From the NCBI GenBank assembly GCA_037043235.1, contig JAWRVZ010000138.1:580501-644500 (forward strand): a stretch of 64,000 nt of DNA. The letters are read 5' to 3'. The DNA comes from Rhodeus uyekii. Taxonomy: Eukaryota > Chordata > Actinopteri > Cypriniformes > Acheilognathidae. Positions 44,305 through 53,439 of this stretch are shown here, one piece after another; the first letter of the stretch is position 1, and the number at the start of each line of letters is the position of its first letter. The position numbers were made by a program, and so were the translations under genes. The notes below the pieces were generated by a model that was given only the letters and a program-made list of their open reading frames with translations, did no database searches and was not told where the DNA came from.

Positions 44305-45717
44305 CTGCAGTGTGACATAGGATATTCGATTTTTGTACTGGCAGTTACATGGACAGCCATAGGGGTCTTTTAGTCAACCCCCCTACCAGGAAATCCCCCA
44401 GATGTTTGGATGTGCTAAAGAGGTTAAAAGGTGACTGTTAATCTCTTATTAATTTGATAAATTTAATAATTTCTGTCAGACCACGAACTTGTCCATTTTT
44501 GATAGTCCTGTGGTGTGACTGAACTAGTTCAAGAAAAAAAAAGGTTTCAGGTTTAAAACAACGAACTTATTCAGTTACTGTAATGTCCAAGGTCAGTCTT
44601 GTATAGCAAGGATTCAAAATGGCTGCCAAGCTGAAAAAGGCATGTGGTGTGACAGCCTGTCCTGTAGTGTGACATAATTAAGTCAGATGTCTAGTTAGAT
44701 TCTCATCTGCTATGATTGCAATATTAAACATAAATATAAATATATATCTGTCTCTATATATATTAAACAAATATTGTCAATATTATATATAATATACCTA
44801 TATTATACATATATTAAACATAAATATATATCTGTCTTCATTTGTTTGTTGTATGTGTAACATACAACATATTGTGTAACATACATATTGTGTAACAATA
44901 TGTTAACAGTCACTGATCATTGTTTTTAAAGTGATTTTAGATAGTTTTTAGGGTTAGGGTTAGGCTTAGAAATGTTAGAATGTCAAATGTCTCTTCACTG
45001 GAATCTTTGTTTAAAGGGCTAAATTGATGATTTTAACATGCTTTTAATTATTTCAGCATGATTGTAATGACCTTTTCCTGAGAAACAAGATATTTGTTTA
45101 GTCTTTTAAGTTAAAAATGGAAATGAAGGGTCTTTATGACTGGGTCTGATTTGACGCCTCCAAAATGTTAATTATTCAGTATGTCTTGTTCACTATGTTT
45201 TTAGTTCAAATTCATACACTAAGTAATAAGATTGTGCTGATATGTTGCACTTTCATTAATGTTCAAATAGAGATGCAAATGAATTTGTTTGTTACAAAAG
45301 TATTCAATACATTTCACCATAAATGTTCATACAGTGTCTCATTTCGTCCTGTGGTGTGACGGGAAGTCCTGTGGTGTCACATCACTTCAAACACAATTAA
45401 ATGACTTTTACTATGTTAACTAGCTTAAATAATTATATGCATTTGAAAACATTGCATAATATAACTATATAAAAAAATAAAAAATAAAAAATTCAAATAT
45501 GTTTTCTCATTTTACACAATATTTCCACTGGAGTGAGTGGTAAAAGATAAGCAAAGAATATAATCGAAAAACAGCTGTGGAAAAAAAATATATGCAGAAT
45601 TTTAATGATCATTCTTCAAGAATACTTATTAAACTTAAAGCATACCTGATTTGTATTTGAAATGCTTAATATTTAAATATTATAATTTTATAGTAATGTT
45701 ACGTCACACCGCAGGAC
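44302..45717. repeat. Cluster of seven copies of motif GTCCTGYGGTGTGAC
   Basis: Copies or near-copies at 44,302-44,316 (gtcctgcagtgtgac), 44,505-44,519 (exact, Y=T), 44,639-44,653 (ggcatgtggtgtgac), 44,659-44,673 (gtcctgtagtgtgac), 45,346-45,360 (exact), 45,366-45,380 (gtcctgtggtgtcac) and, inverted, 45,703-45,717 (exact, Y=C). The sequence between copies is unrelated AT-rich DNA, so this is not a simple tandem repeat. The core contains a RUNX-like TGTGGT overlapping a T-box-like GGTGTGA. No coding frame of note in this stretch. Confidence 0.7.
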
Positions 45718-46074
45718 ATAATTTGCCTGGCGCTGTGAAAAAACATGAATAAATTACATAATGAGGACAAAAAATCTGCTAACCTCTAACAGTTTCAAAA
45801 ACAACAGTATTTGAACTTTACAAATGCATACAATTCTCAAGCAATTTAGAACTTTAAAAAAAAAATGCTGATTCACCCTTGTCATCTGCCCTTATATGTA
45901 TTTTAACAGAAGAAACTCATTAAAAAACATTTCAACTCGCAATAACAACATTAATAACAATCTTAAAAAAACAAAACAATAGATTTGTAATAAGTGGGCA
46001 TGGCAAGAGAGTTGTTTCGTACACACATGGAATGATAATTTGGGAGATTTACTCCTTGTTTGTCACTCCTGAAA
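45718..46074. other. No gene recognised
   Basis: AT-rich intergenic DNA between the motif cluster and the hAT MITE. Confidence 0.4.
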
Positions 46075-46082
46075 CCTTATAG

Positions 46083-46346
46083 CAGGGATTAGGAACCTAT
46101 GGCTCGCGAGCCATATATGACTCTTTTGATGGCTGCATATGGCTCGATCGCTCTGCTACTTCCGCCCTCGGACGACAGGTAGATCGCGCCGGTCCCCGGT
46201 CGACAGACCGATCGCTCCGCCACCCCACCCCCCCGGTCGACAGATCGATTGCTCCGTTGGTCGACAGGACTATCTCTCTACACAGCTTCATATTTAAAAA
46301 ATTTGAGGTATATGGCTCTCTCAGACAAAAAGGTTCCCGACCCCTG
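46083..46346. mobile_element. 264-bp hAT MITE
   Basis: Ends 'cagggattaggaacct' and 'aggttcccgacccctg' are inverted repeats, flanked by 'ccttatag' (46,075-46,082) and 'ccttacag' (46,347-46,354), an 8-bp target duplication with one difference. Subterminal 'tatggctc' words and inner 'ggtcgacag' repeats. No ORF of its own. Inserted just 3' (minus-strand sense) of the minisatellite-bearing exon. Confidence 0.88.
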
Positions 46347-46407
46347 CCTTACAGTATGTACATGAACATTGTAATGTTTTACTCAAAAAGCTTTGTTGAC
46401 ATTCACC

Positions 46408-47279
46408 TTTTGGGCAGTTCTCGGGGGCTTCAGGAGCCGCATCCATGCCACCGCTGCTCCCTACTACTCCTGATGAAGATCCTGCTGAGACGCTCAGATC
46501 CTCTAACACCAGCGGAGGAGGACGCTTCAGATCCGAGACGCCTTCATCCACGTCAACCTCCAGACCTTCTGAGGACGCCGGTTCTGACTCCACTGAATCA
46601 ACCAGATCCGGTTCAGGTTCTGACTCCCCTGAATCAACCAGATCCGGTTCAGGTTCTGACTCCACTGAATCAACCAGATCCGGTTCAGGTTCTGACTCCA
46701 CTGAATCACCCAGATCCGGCTCAGGTTCTGACTCCACTGAATCACCCAGATCCGGCTCAGGTTCTGACTCCACTGAAAGACCCAGATCCGGCTCAGGTTC
46801 TGACTCCACTGAATCACCCAGATCCGGTTCAGGTTCTGACTCCACTTAATCAACCAGATCCGGTTCAGGTTCTGACTCCACTGAATCAACCAGATCCGGT
46901 TCAGGTTCTGACTCCACTGAATCAACCAGATCCGGTTCAGGTTCTGACTCCACTTAATCAACCAGATCCGGTTCAGGTTCTGACTCCACTGAATCAACCA
47001 GATCCGGCTCAGGTTCTGACTCCACTGAAAGACCCAGATCCGGTTCAGGTTCTGACTCCACTGAAAGACCCAGATCCGGCTCAGGTTCTGACTCCACTGA
47101 ATCAACCAGATCCGGCTCAGGTTCTGACTCCACTGAATCAACCAGATCCGGTTCAGGTTCTGACTCCACTGAATCACACAGATCCGGTTCAGGTTCCCAC
47201 TCAGGAACAGCCAGATCCATCCCAAAAAGCTTTTGTACGAATCCACTGATTCTGTTTTTCATCCCCACATTGATGCTTT
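46408..47279 (-). CDS. Putative exon with 12-residue EPEPDL repeats, interrupted by two stops
   Basis: On the minus strand an acceptor (tgtttttcag, 47,289-47,280) opens SINVGMKNRISGFVQKLFGMDL, then about 17 copies of a 12-residue acidic repeat (consensus VESEPEPDLVDS), then a Ser/Pro-rich end (SAGSSSGVVGSSGGMDAAPEAPE) up to a consensus donor (CCCAAAAG-gtgaat, about 46,408). Two repeat units carry TAA in place of TCA (near 46,848 and 46,956), which break the frame. I do not recognise the protein. The required entry phase (one base) does not match the phase-0 exit of the exon at 47,737-48,072, so either an intermediate exon exists or the two belong to different transcripts. Non-repeat flanks look more protein-like than the surroundings. 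Could equally be a decaying gene. Confidence 0.4.
46582..47195. repeat. 36-bp minisatellite, 17-18 units
   Basis: Unit 'gactccactgaatcaacc' plus 'agatccggttcaggttct', homogeneous, with variants at a few positions (ggttc/ggctc, atcaacc/atcaccc/aaagacc). The unit is a multiple of 3, so four frames are open over long distances: plus SDSTESTRSGSG and VLTPLNQPDPVQ, minus EPEPDLVDSVES and SQNLNRIWLIQW. The last unit at 47,160-47,195 is degenerate. Confidence 0.95.
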
Positions 47280-47736
47280 CTGAAAAACACAAGGAAAACA
47301 AATAGCCTACTATGTTATTAAAAACATTGAATTAGACATGAAGGTTTGGTCTGATTTGAAAGACATTTCTGTTTGCATCTCGATTGCTCATGTGAGAATC
47401 TGATCCTTCTGATTTACAATACGCAGTGTCAGTCACTTCTCCCGAAAACAGTAAGTTATTGGTGAAGTAGAAGACAAGAGTGAATTTATTGTTACCTAAG
47501 CAATGTGTATCTGATATATTCACAAACACCTTGTCAGTTTATAATTGAACGGATTGCTATGTCTGCTTTTATAGACATCAGTGTGTATTTTTCCAACTAC
47601 AAGTAACAAAACAGGCTTAAAACAACGACTTTTCCACATAGTAGGCCTGGAGTTTTCCACTAGGTTAGGGTAGAAATTGGAGTAAAACCTGAGCCTGATG
47701 TAGGAAATGTGGCAGTGGTGCATGTTGAACATTGAC

Positions 47737-48072
47737 CTGTCGGGCAGTTCTCATGGCTCTCAGGAGAAGCATTGATCCATCCAGTGCTGCTCTCTGACAC
47801 TTCGAGATCACATGTTTCACATCAGTCTCCTCACTTGCATCTTTCAGATCAACGGAAAGTTGCACATCGTCTCCATTAAAAGTGCAGTAAGTGACGGACG
47901 AGTCCTCAGCCGCTTCCTCCTCCAGATGTGCGCTCATCTTTACAGATTTGGAGTTGCTGATAAGGTCGAAGATTGCACGGGTGAGCCTGAACTCCACAAG
48001 CACATCCTCCTCGGCACCTTCTACCCATTGACTGTCACTGCTGTACAGTTCACCGTCGATATATGTCTCCAT
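47737..48072 (-). CDS. Unknown gene, first coding exon (112 codons)
   Basis: Begins METYIDGELYSSDSQWVEGA at 48,072 and stays open to a donor CGACAG-gtcaat at 47,737 (phase 0; ending LLLRAMRTARQ). Middle readings: EEDVLVEFRLTRAIFDLISN, SAHLEEEAAEDSSVTYCTFN, DVQLSVDLKDASEETDVKHV. Acidic, no signal peptide, no membrane segment, no domain that I recognise. An upstream ATG (about 48,088) in another frame would start a short 14-codon frame (MSPNTGVYGDIYRR), a possible uORF. The exon lies about 180 bp downstream of a TATA/CRE promoter, which supports it being real. Antisense frames on the plus strand are weaker. Confidence 0.6.
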
Positions 48073-48275
48073 ACACACCTGTGTTCGGAGACATTGCGTG
48101 TTTTGCTGATAATGTCAGATACACAACTACACTGAGCGTGGCTGCACAGTCTGAGTCTGTATGCACGCAATAATTCTCAAAAAAGTGGGGATTCGTGGAA
48201 AATAGTGGAAACTATGTCGCTGAAACTCCCCTTTGCTCTGAAAACCGCTGGAATACAGACTCTGTGAGCGCGCTG

Positions 48276-48300
48276 CTATTTATACCGCGACTGTGACGTA
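48276..48300 (-). promoter_or_regulatory. TATA box with adjacent CRE, minus-strand promoter
   Basis: Minus strand: 'tacgtcacagtcgcggtata' then 'aatag', i.e. a CRE-type TACGTCA (48,300-48,294) 9 bp upstream of a strong TATAAATAG (48,284-48,276). Two further TGACG half sites lie at about 48,313 and 48,329. Transcription would start near 48,245-48,250 and give a 5' leader of about 175 nt before the ATG at 48,072. The arrangement is typical of cAMP or stress-inducible genes; inducibility itself is inferred. Confidence 0.65.
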
Positions 48301-48319
48301 GTTTGTGGATTGTGACGCA

Positions 48320-49308
48320 CATCGCTCTTGACGCAATACGGTTGCCATGGAAACCGATTGTCCTTGCGGCGGGCCTCAACGGTTCATTGTTGTCACTGAA
48401 TCTCTAGTGAGCCATACATTATTATTAATGACATAAATCAAACAATTTAATACCAATTCGCGTGCTCAGATATCGTTTACTGACTCGAAGTCAATTATTT
48501 TAGAGGTTTGCAACAACATATTGGTGATTTGCCGTTTCCATTTGCAATGTCCGATTCACGAATAAACAACTCACGAATAAATGACTCGTTTGAGCAGCTA
48601 TGATTCAATTTATTTTCACTCACGTCACTGGTTCAAATCAGTTTCAACAAATACGAATCCTTCACTGATCCATTTGACAATGATGCTCTTTTCGTAAGGA
48701 GTGAACCGTAGACTCATGAGTAGTTTCTTAAAGTCATTTAAATTATGAGAAACAGGACGAAATATGGTTTCCTTTGTTAATAATAATAAAAAATAAGTAA
48801 AGTGACCAAACTTCCACAAATTCCAACAGAAAATTGCTTTATTCATATTAAATTACCTTAATTGACCACACAAAACAATGAAAGGGCAGATCCTGATCTT
48901 GACTGATGATGAGAGTACCATATTAGGGACAGGTCCATAATTATTATTATTATAAATCTCTATCATGGAAGTCATATTTTATTTGTTATTATTTAAATCA
49001 TAAATATCCATTTATATAATAATTCACATTCATCAAAATCCAAAAGGAAAAAAAATGTTTAAATTTCACCATTTAATTTTTGCCTCTTTTATTTGACTAC
49101 AGAAAGTTATCTACAACCGTACATCCATAATAATCTAACGTCCATTGTGTAAAGAAACATGGATTTCAATTCCTCTTTTAGATAAAGACTAGTTCTGTAT
49201 CTGTACATATTGTTAAATAGTTTATCAATTTTAAATAACACAGCTGAAAATTAATACATTTTAAATGTAATTAAAAAAAATATTTTTAAAATTAAAAATT
49301 AAACAAAA
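48320..49308. other. No gene recognised
   Basis: AT-rich intergenic DNA upstream of the TATA promoter. The minus-strand frame at 48,846-48,625 has no supporting context. Confidence 0.4.
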
Positions 49309-49334
49309 CAGGTTTCCAGTTTGCAGATTTCTAC

Positions 49335-49468
49335 AAAAAGAGAAGGGAAAAAAATGTACCTAATGGTGGAGTTTGAGGGAGAAGGAACAACTGGACCAGT
49401 AGCAAAGTCCTGGTATAATGAAGCTGCTCTTGCTGATCACCATATAAACACACTGACAGACTGAAGAG
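49335..49468 (+). CDS. Weak exon candidate, MYLMVEFEGEG-type start
   Basis: A pyrimidine-rich acceptor (tttccagtttgcag, to 49,326) is followed by a short purine-rich stretch and ATG at 49,354 reading MYLMVEFEGEGTTGPVAKSW and ending in a stop at 49,467. The wording 'V-E-F ... S-W' resembles the N-terminal module of a family of fish proteins with a V-x-F-x-x-D/E...S-W pattern, but this is a loose impression. The reading is only 37 codons. Confidence 0.25.
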
Positions 49469-50198
49469 GATATAAGGGAGTAACCACAGCCTGAGAAAGG
49501 GTGGACACAACACAGAGCAAGAGCTCTGCATGAGTCAGGGAAAAGGAAATTGGACTTTAATTTAACATTAAAGGGGTCCTGAACTGCTGGTGCACTTAAA
49601 ATGTTGAAACTTATGATTTGGCAGATTGGCTCCAATAAAAGCTGATTTTAGACTAATGAGAAAGTTTTGAGTTCTGAAACTTGTTTTTATTGTACAATTA
49701 TCTTTTCGATTTCAAAATATCAAGGAAATTAATTTCTCAGTTCATAACCCATTTAACGCCGCAATACAATCAGTAATACATTCTGAAGTTCAGTGACACA
49801 ATACAAAATGTACAGTGCCTGTATTTCATTTTCAGCATCTTTTCACAATGTTGCCAACAACTGGAAGAAAGCAACGACACATCGGTTCAGAAACTGAACT
49901 TCCTGGAAAAAGATTGTAAAGAAAGCCCTCACAAAAATAATGAAACAAATGAAAACAAACATAATTTAATTGAACAATACTTCGTGTTTTAAACACACAT
50001 TACATTTTTTACTTGATGAAGCTGCAATTCAATAACCTAAATGCTCAGTTGAACTAATGTGATTATTACAGGTGTAAAGGAGAAAGAAACCAGCATCAAT
50101 TGTATCAAGTCTTCATCAAGAATTTATTTGAATATTTGCCACAGCACACAAGGGGAAATGAAATGTGTGTGCACTCGTTCTTTTTTTCTGTTTTCTAG

Positions 50199-50347
50199 AC
50201 GGAAAATATACTTGGATCACATTCACTCATCAGATGATGAGACACAAGAACCAGCAGCCCTCGAAAACAACAATGAACAGAGAAACCGTTCCACCCACAC
50301 CAAAACCTCCAGCACTTCCAAAACACTCCAAGAAAAGAAGTACATTT
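50199..50347 (+). CDS. Weak terminal-exon candidate
   Basis: A strong acceptor (ttctttttttctgttttctag, ending 50,198) is followed by two open frames. One reads RKIYLDHIHSSDDETQEPAA and ends at 50,347. The other reads GKYTWITFTHQMMRHKNQQP with a proline-rich tail (VPPTPKPPALPKHSKKR), ending about 50,359. AATAAA signals follow at about 50,374-50,385. It could be the last exon of the gene that starts at 49,3xx, or of a decayed element. At 50,412-50,538 another open reading (AMEEHQQAWCESLPAFRGND) looks protein-like, but I cannot place it. Confidence 0.28.
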
Positions 50348-50734
50348 AAAGGAAGATAAAAAACTGCTATAAATAAAAGAATAAAAGTTATTATGTCAAC
50401 AGCATTTGTCAATCAACAACAAAGAGCCATGGAAGAGCACCAGCAGGCCTGGTGTGAGAGTCTCCCAGCTTTCAGGGGAAATGATTGGTTAAATCTGGCT
50501 GCTGGAGCTCAAATAAACACCAGTGTGCAATGCAATTAAATGTTTAGTAAAATAATAATAAATAGACAGTCAAGAACATTATATCATCTGTTCAATCATA
50601 GAGCAGCTTTTCTGTCCTGAGACCTTTATGTGAACAACAAGGAAGAGCACAGAGTAAGTTACCTAAAACAATAGAATTTTTTGTTTTTGTTTTATGCTGT
50701 TATAAAATGTTTTACTTTAAATTTTAACATACCA

Positions 50735-51120
50735 GCTCCTCCATTCTCGGCTCCAGTGTGGTTAATCTTAATACGATTATCACAACATCTGGATGGACAA
50801 CAACCAAGGGAACAAGCAGGCTTCCGAAGAAACTACAGCACGATGGATCATATCACCCTGACCCAACTTCTGGAGCGAGCGAAAGAATACAGGCTACCCT
50901 GTGTGTCAGGGTGTCGCATTCGTGGACTATAAGAAGGCTTTCGATAGCGTCGAGATCAATGCAGTGATGAAGTCGATGGATATGCAATGAGTCGAGGCAG
51001 CGTACGTCGAACTCCTACGGGAGGCAAATTCCAGCTGTACCACCGACAGCGCTCTGCTATCATACCAGTACCAGTTGATAAGGGCATTAAACAAGGAGAT
51101 ACCATCTCTGAAACTCTTAA
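50735..51120 (+). pseudogene. RTE-like reverse transcriptase fragment
   Basis: Readings in shifted frames: QQPREQAGFRRNYSTMDHIT, LLERAKEYRLPC, then VAFVDYKKAFDSVEINAVMKS and YVELLREANSSCTTDSALL, ending KQGDTIS (about 51,090-51,110). This covers the RT fingers and palm A motif (FVDYKKAFDSVE). Sequence before and after is missing. It is cut at 51,120 by the next repeat. Confidence 0.75.
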
Positions 51121-51460
51121 TAATAATAATAATTCATTACATTTATGTAGCGCTTTATCATAGACACTCAAAGCGCTCATATGGAAGGGGGATCTCCTCA
51201 ACCGCCACTAGAGTGCAGCATCCACCTGGATGATGCGACGGCAGCCATATTGTGCTAGAACGTTCACCACACACCAGCTTATTGGTGGAGAGGAGACAGA
51301 GTGATGAAGCCAATCAGAGTATGGGGATGGTTCGGAAGCCATAATGGACAAGTTTGGCCAGGATGCCGGGGTTACACCCCTACTCTTGCAAAGGACATCT
51401 TGGGATTTTTAATGACCACAGAGAGTCAGGACCTCGGTTTAACGCCTCATCTCAACGTCT
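51121..51460 (+). repeat. Fish interspersed repeat, copy 1 ('tagcgctttatc' type)
   Basis: Starts with a (TAA)n run and 'ttacatttatgtagcgcttt', then 'ggatgatgcgacggcagcca', 'caccacacaccagcttattg' and 'ggatgccggggttacacccc'. The same order of blocks is seen at 52,620-52,950. Non-coding, SINE- or LINE-tail-like. Confidence 0.8.
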
Positions 51461-51497
51461 CATTGTTGATTAAAGTATTTTACCTGCTGAATTATCC

Positions 51498-52590
51498 ATG
51501 TCTCCTCGTCATGGTTCTCCGCATCGCACACCAGCACCACCCAATCGTAACAGAACAACCGACCAGGTAGGTTGCCTCAAAAGTCTACCAGCAGCATTAT
51601 GGAAGAGGCCGCACAGAGACTCTCATCCCTTTGCCAGGGAGGATGTTCGCTGGAGGAGTATACCTCTGAGTTTCTGGAGCTAGCGATCCCGGTGAGCTGG
51701 GAGGATACTGCCCTGGGAGGATACGCTTCTGGCTGGCCCTGGATGATGTGCTGAAACCATTCATCAACTTAGAAAATTGTTTTGAATCAGTCATGGACTT
51801 CCTTAACTTTGTCCTGCTCCTCAACGGGTCCGGTTATATGGTCGATGAGATCGAGGACGAGGTTAGCCATAATCTAGCTCACCTTCCATCGACTGCCCTG
51901 CCAGCTCCAGCTCCATCTGACCACCACGCTCCTCCAGCAACACACGAATGGGTGTTGTAGGAACATACACACACACACACACACTGACACTGTGCTGACC
52001 ACGTGCCTTCGACGCAAAAGGAGAAAGCGGAAAGGCCAGGAGGCCGCCGCCTCGCTGTCCTCGTAAGCAGACAGCGAGAAGAGGACTTCCTCCGGCCCGC
52101 AACCCCCAGAGGCCATCCTTGCCCTGCTGGCGCCGCCCAAGCGCCTCGCCCTGCCGGCGCCACCAGTGACTCTTGCCTTCCTGAGCTCCTCGCCCTCCGA
52201 GCCCAATGAACTCTTGCCCAAACCCAAATAACTCTTGCCTGACCCACCTGAGCTACCCGAGCAGCCACAGCCTGACCAGCCAGGTCACCAGACCCGCCAG
52301 TCCTGCCTAAGCCTGTCTGGCTCACTCCCCCGGCGCCGCCTGACCCACCCTGGCTCATCCTTCCCTCTCCTCCATGGACTCTGTATTTTTTTGTTTTGTT
52401 CATCATGTGTCAGGACTGGTTTTTGAGTTGTTATTTTTTCATTGAGGACTGTTTATTTTTTATGACCATTTTCATTTAGTTTTCGACTGTTTGGCCTTGG
52501 TTCTTGTTCTGCATCCTTTGTAGTGTTCTGTCTGGTTTCATGTGTCAAGTCCTGTTCTGTCCCCCTCCTGGTCAACCGCCCACCCTCTGC
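51498..52590 (+). pseudogene. Gypsy-type LTR retrotransposon, gag remnant
   Basis: From 51,498 MSPRHGSPHRTPAPPNRNRTT, then in shifted frames MEEAAQRLSSLCQGGCSLEEYTSEF (51,599) and LDDVLKPFINLENCFESVMD (about 51,740), typical of a retrotransposon gag region. A proline-rich tail (LPAPAPSDHHAPPATHE) follows, then a (CA)n run at about 51,965, then long proline-rich frames without protease or RT. The polymerase is deleted. A plausible 3' LTR lies at 53,119-53,439. Confidence 0.68.
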
Positions 52591-52597
52591 AGTTGTT

Positions 52598-53060
52598 AAG
52601 AAAGAAAGAAAGAAGAAAGAAATGTTACATTTATATAGCGCTTTTCCAGAGCTCAAAGCGCTTTACATAGTATGGGGGAATCTCTTCAACCACCACCAAT
52701 GTGCAGCATCCAACTGGATGATGCGACGGCAGCCATATTGCGCCAGAACGCTCACCACACACCAGCTTATTGGTGGAGAGGAGACAATTAGAGTATGGGG
52801 GGATTAGTAGGCCATGATGGACCAAGGCCAATGGGCAAATTTAGCCAGGATGCCGGGGTTACAACCCTACTCTTGCGAAAGACATCCTGGGATTTTTAAC
52901 GACCACAGAGAGTCGGAACCTCGGTTTAACGTCTCATCCGAAAGACGGTGCTTGCTGCAGTACAGTGTCCCCGTCACTATACTGGGGCGGTAGGACCCAC
53001 ACAGACCACATGGTGAGCACCCCCTGCTGGCCTCCTAACACCACTTCCAGTTACCACACC
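52598..53060 (+). repeat. Fish interspersed repeat, copy 2
   Basis: Starts in (GAAA)n and 'gttacatttatatagcgctt' and repeats the blocks of copy 1, extended on the right by 'catactggggcggtagg'-like sequence (about 52,978) and 'caccccctgctggcctccta'. Inserted between the gag remnant and the LTR. Confidence 0.8.
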
Positions 53061-53118
53061 ACACCACTTGTTACCTTGTCTGTGCGAGGACGCGCCTACC
53101 GGAAGGGGGGGGGCATTA

Positions 53119-53439
53119 TGTAACACTGGTTCCTATCTGTCTGGGTCTTCTTTGTCACTTCCTGTCAGTCTTGTCATTGTTTCACTTCCTGTCAATTGGG
53201 TCATTGTTTCACTCCCTGCACCTGTCATGTAATCACTTAATCGTTAGTCTCCCAGGTGTTTGTAATTCCCTTGTGTATAAATCACTCCTGCATTTCCCTT
53301 GTGTCTGTGTGGTTAGTTGTTTCATTTTTAAAGTCTTTTGTTTTGGTTTATTATTATTAAAGTCATTTTGAGTTTGGATCCTGTTCTCCTTGTCATCTGT
53401 CTTCTGCATTGCACACGATCCTGTGTACTAATCATTACA
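53119..53439 (+). mobile_element. Probable 3' LTR of the Gypsy-type element
   Basis: Starts TGTAA and ends TTACA, preceded by a purine run 'ggaagggggggggca' (from 53,101) that fits a polypurine tract. It contains a TATA-like 'gtgtataaatcact' (about 53,273) and 'ttattattattaaag' (about 53,350). The matching 5' LTR was not found in the window. It abuts hAT coding sequence on the right. Confidence 0.6.

Noticed and set aside
46257..47249. 330-codon plus-strand VLTPLNQPDPVQ repeat protein
   Set aside because: Another frame of the 36-bp minisatellite; its start lies inside a hAT MITE.
51879..52406. 175-codon minus-strand Gly/Arg-rich frame
   Set aside because: Antisense of the proline-rich tail region of the Gypsy-type gag remnant.
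53273..53286. TATA-like box as a host gene promoter
   Set aside because: It lies within a probable LTR and is better explained as the LTR promoter.
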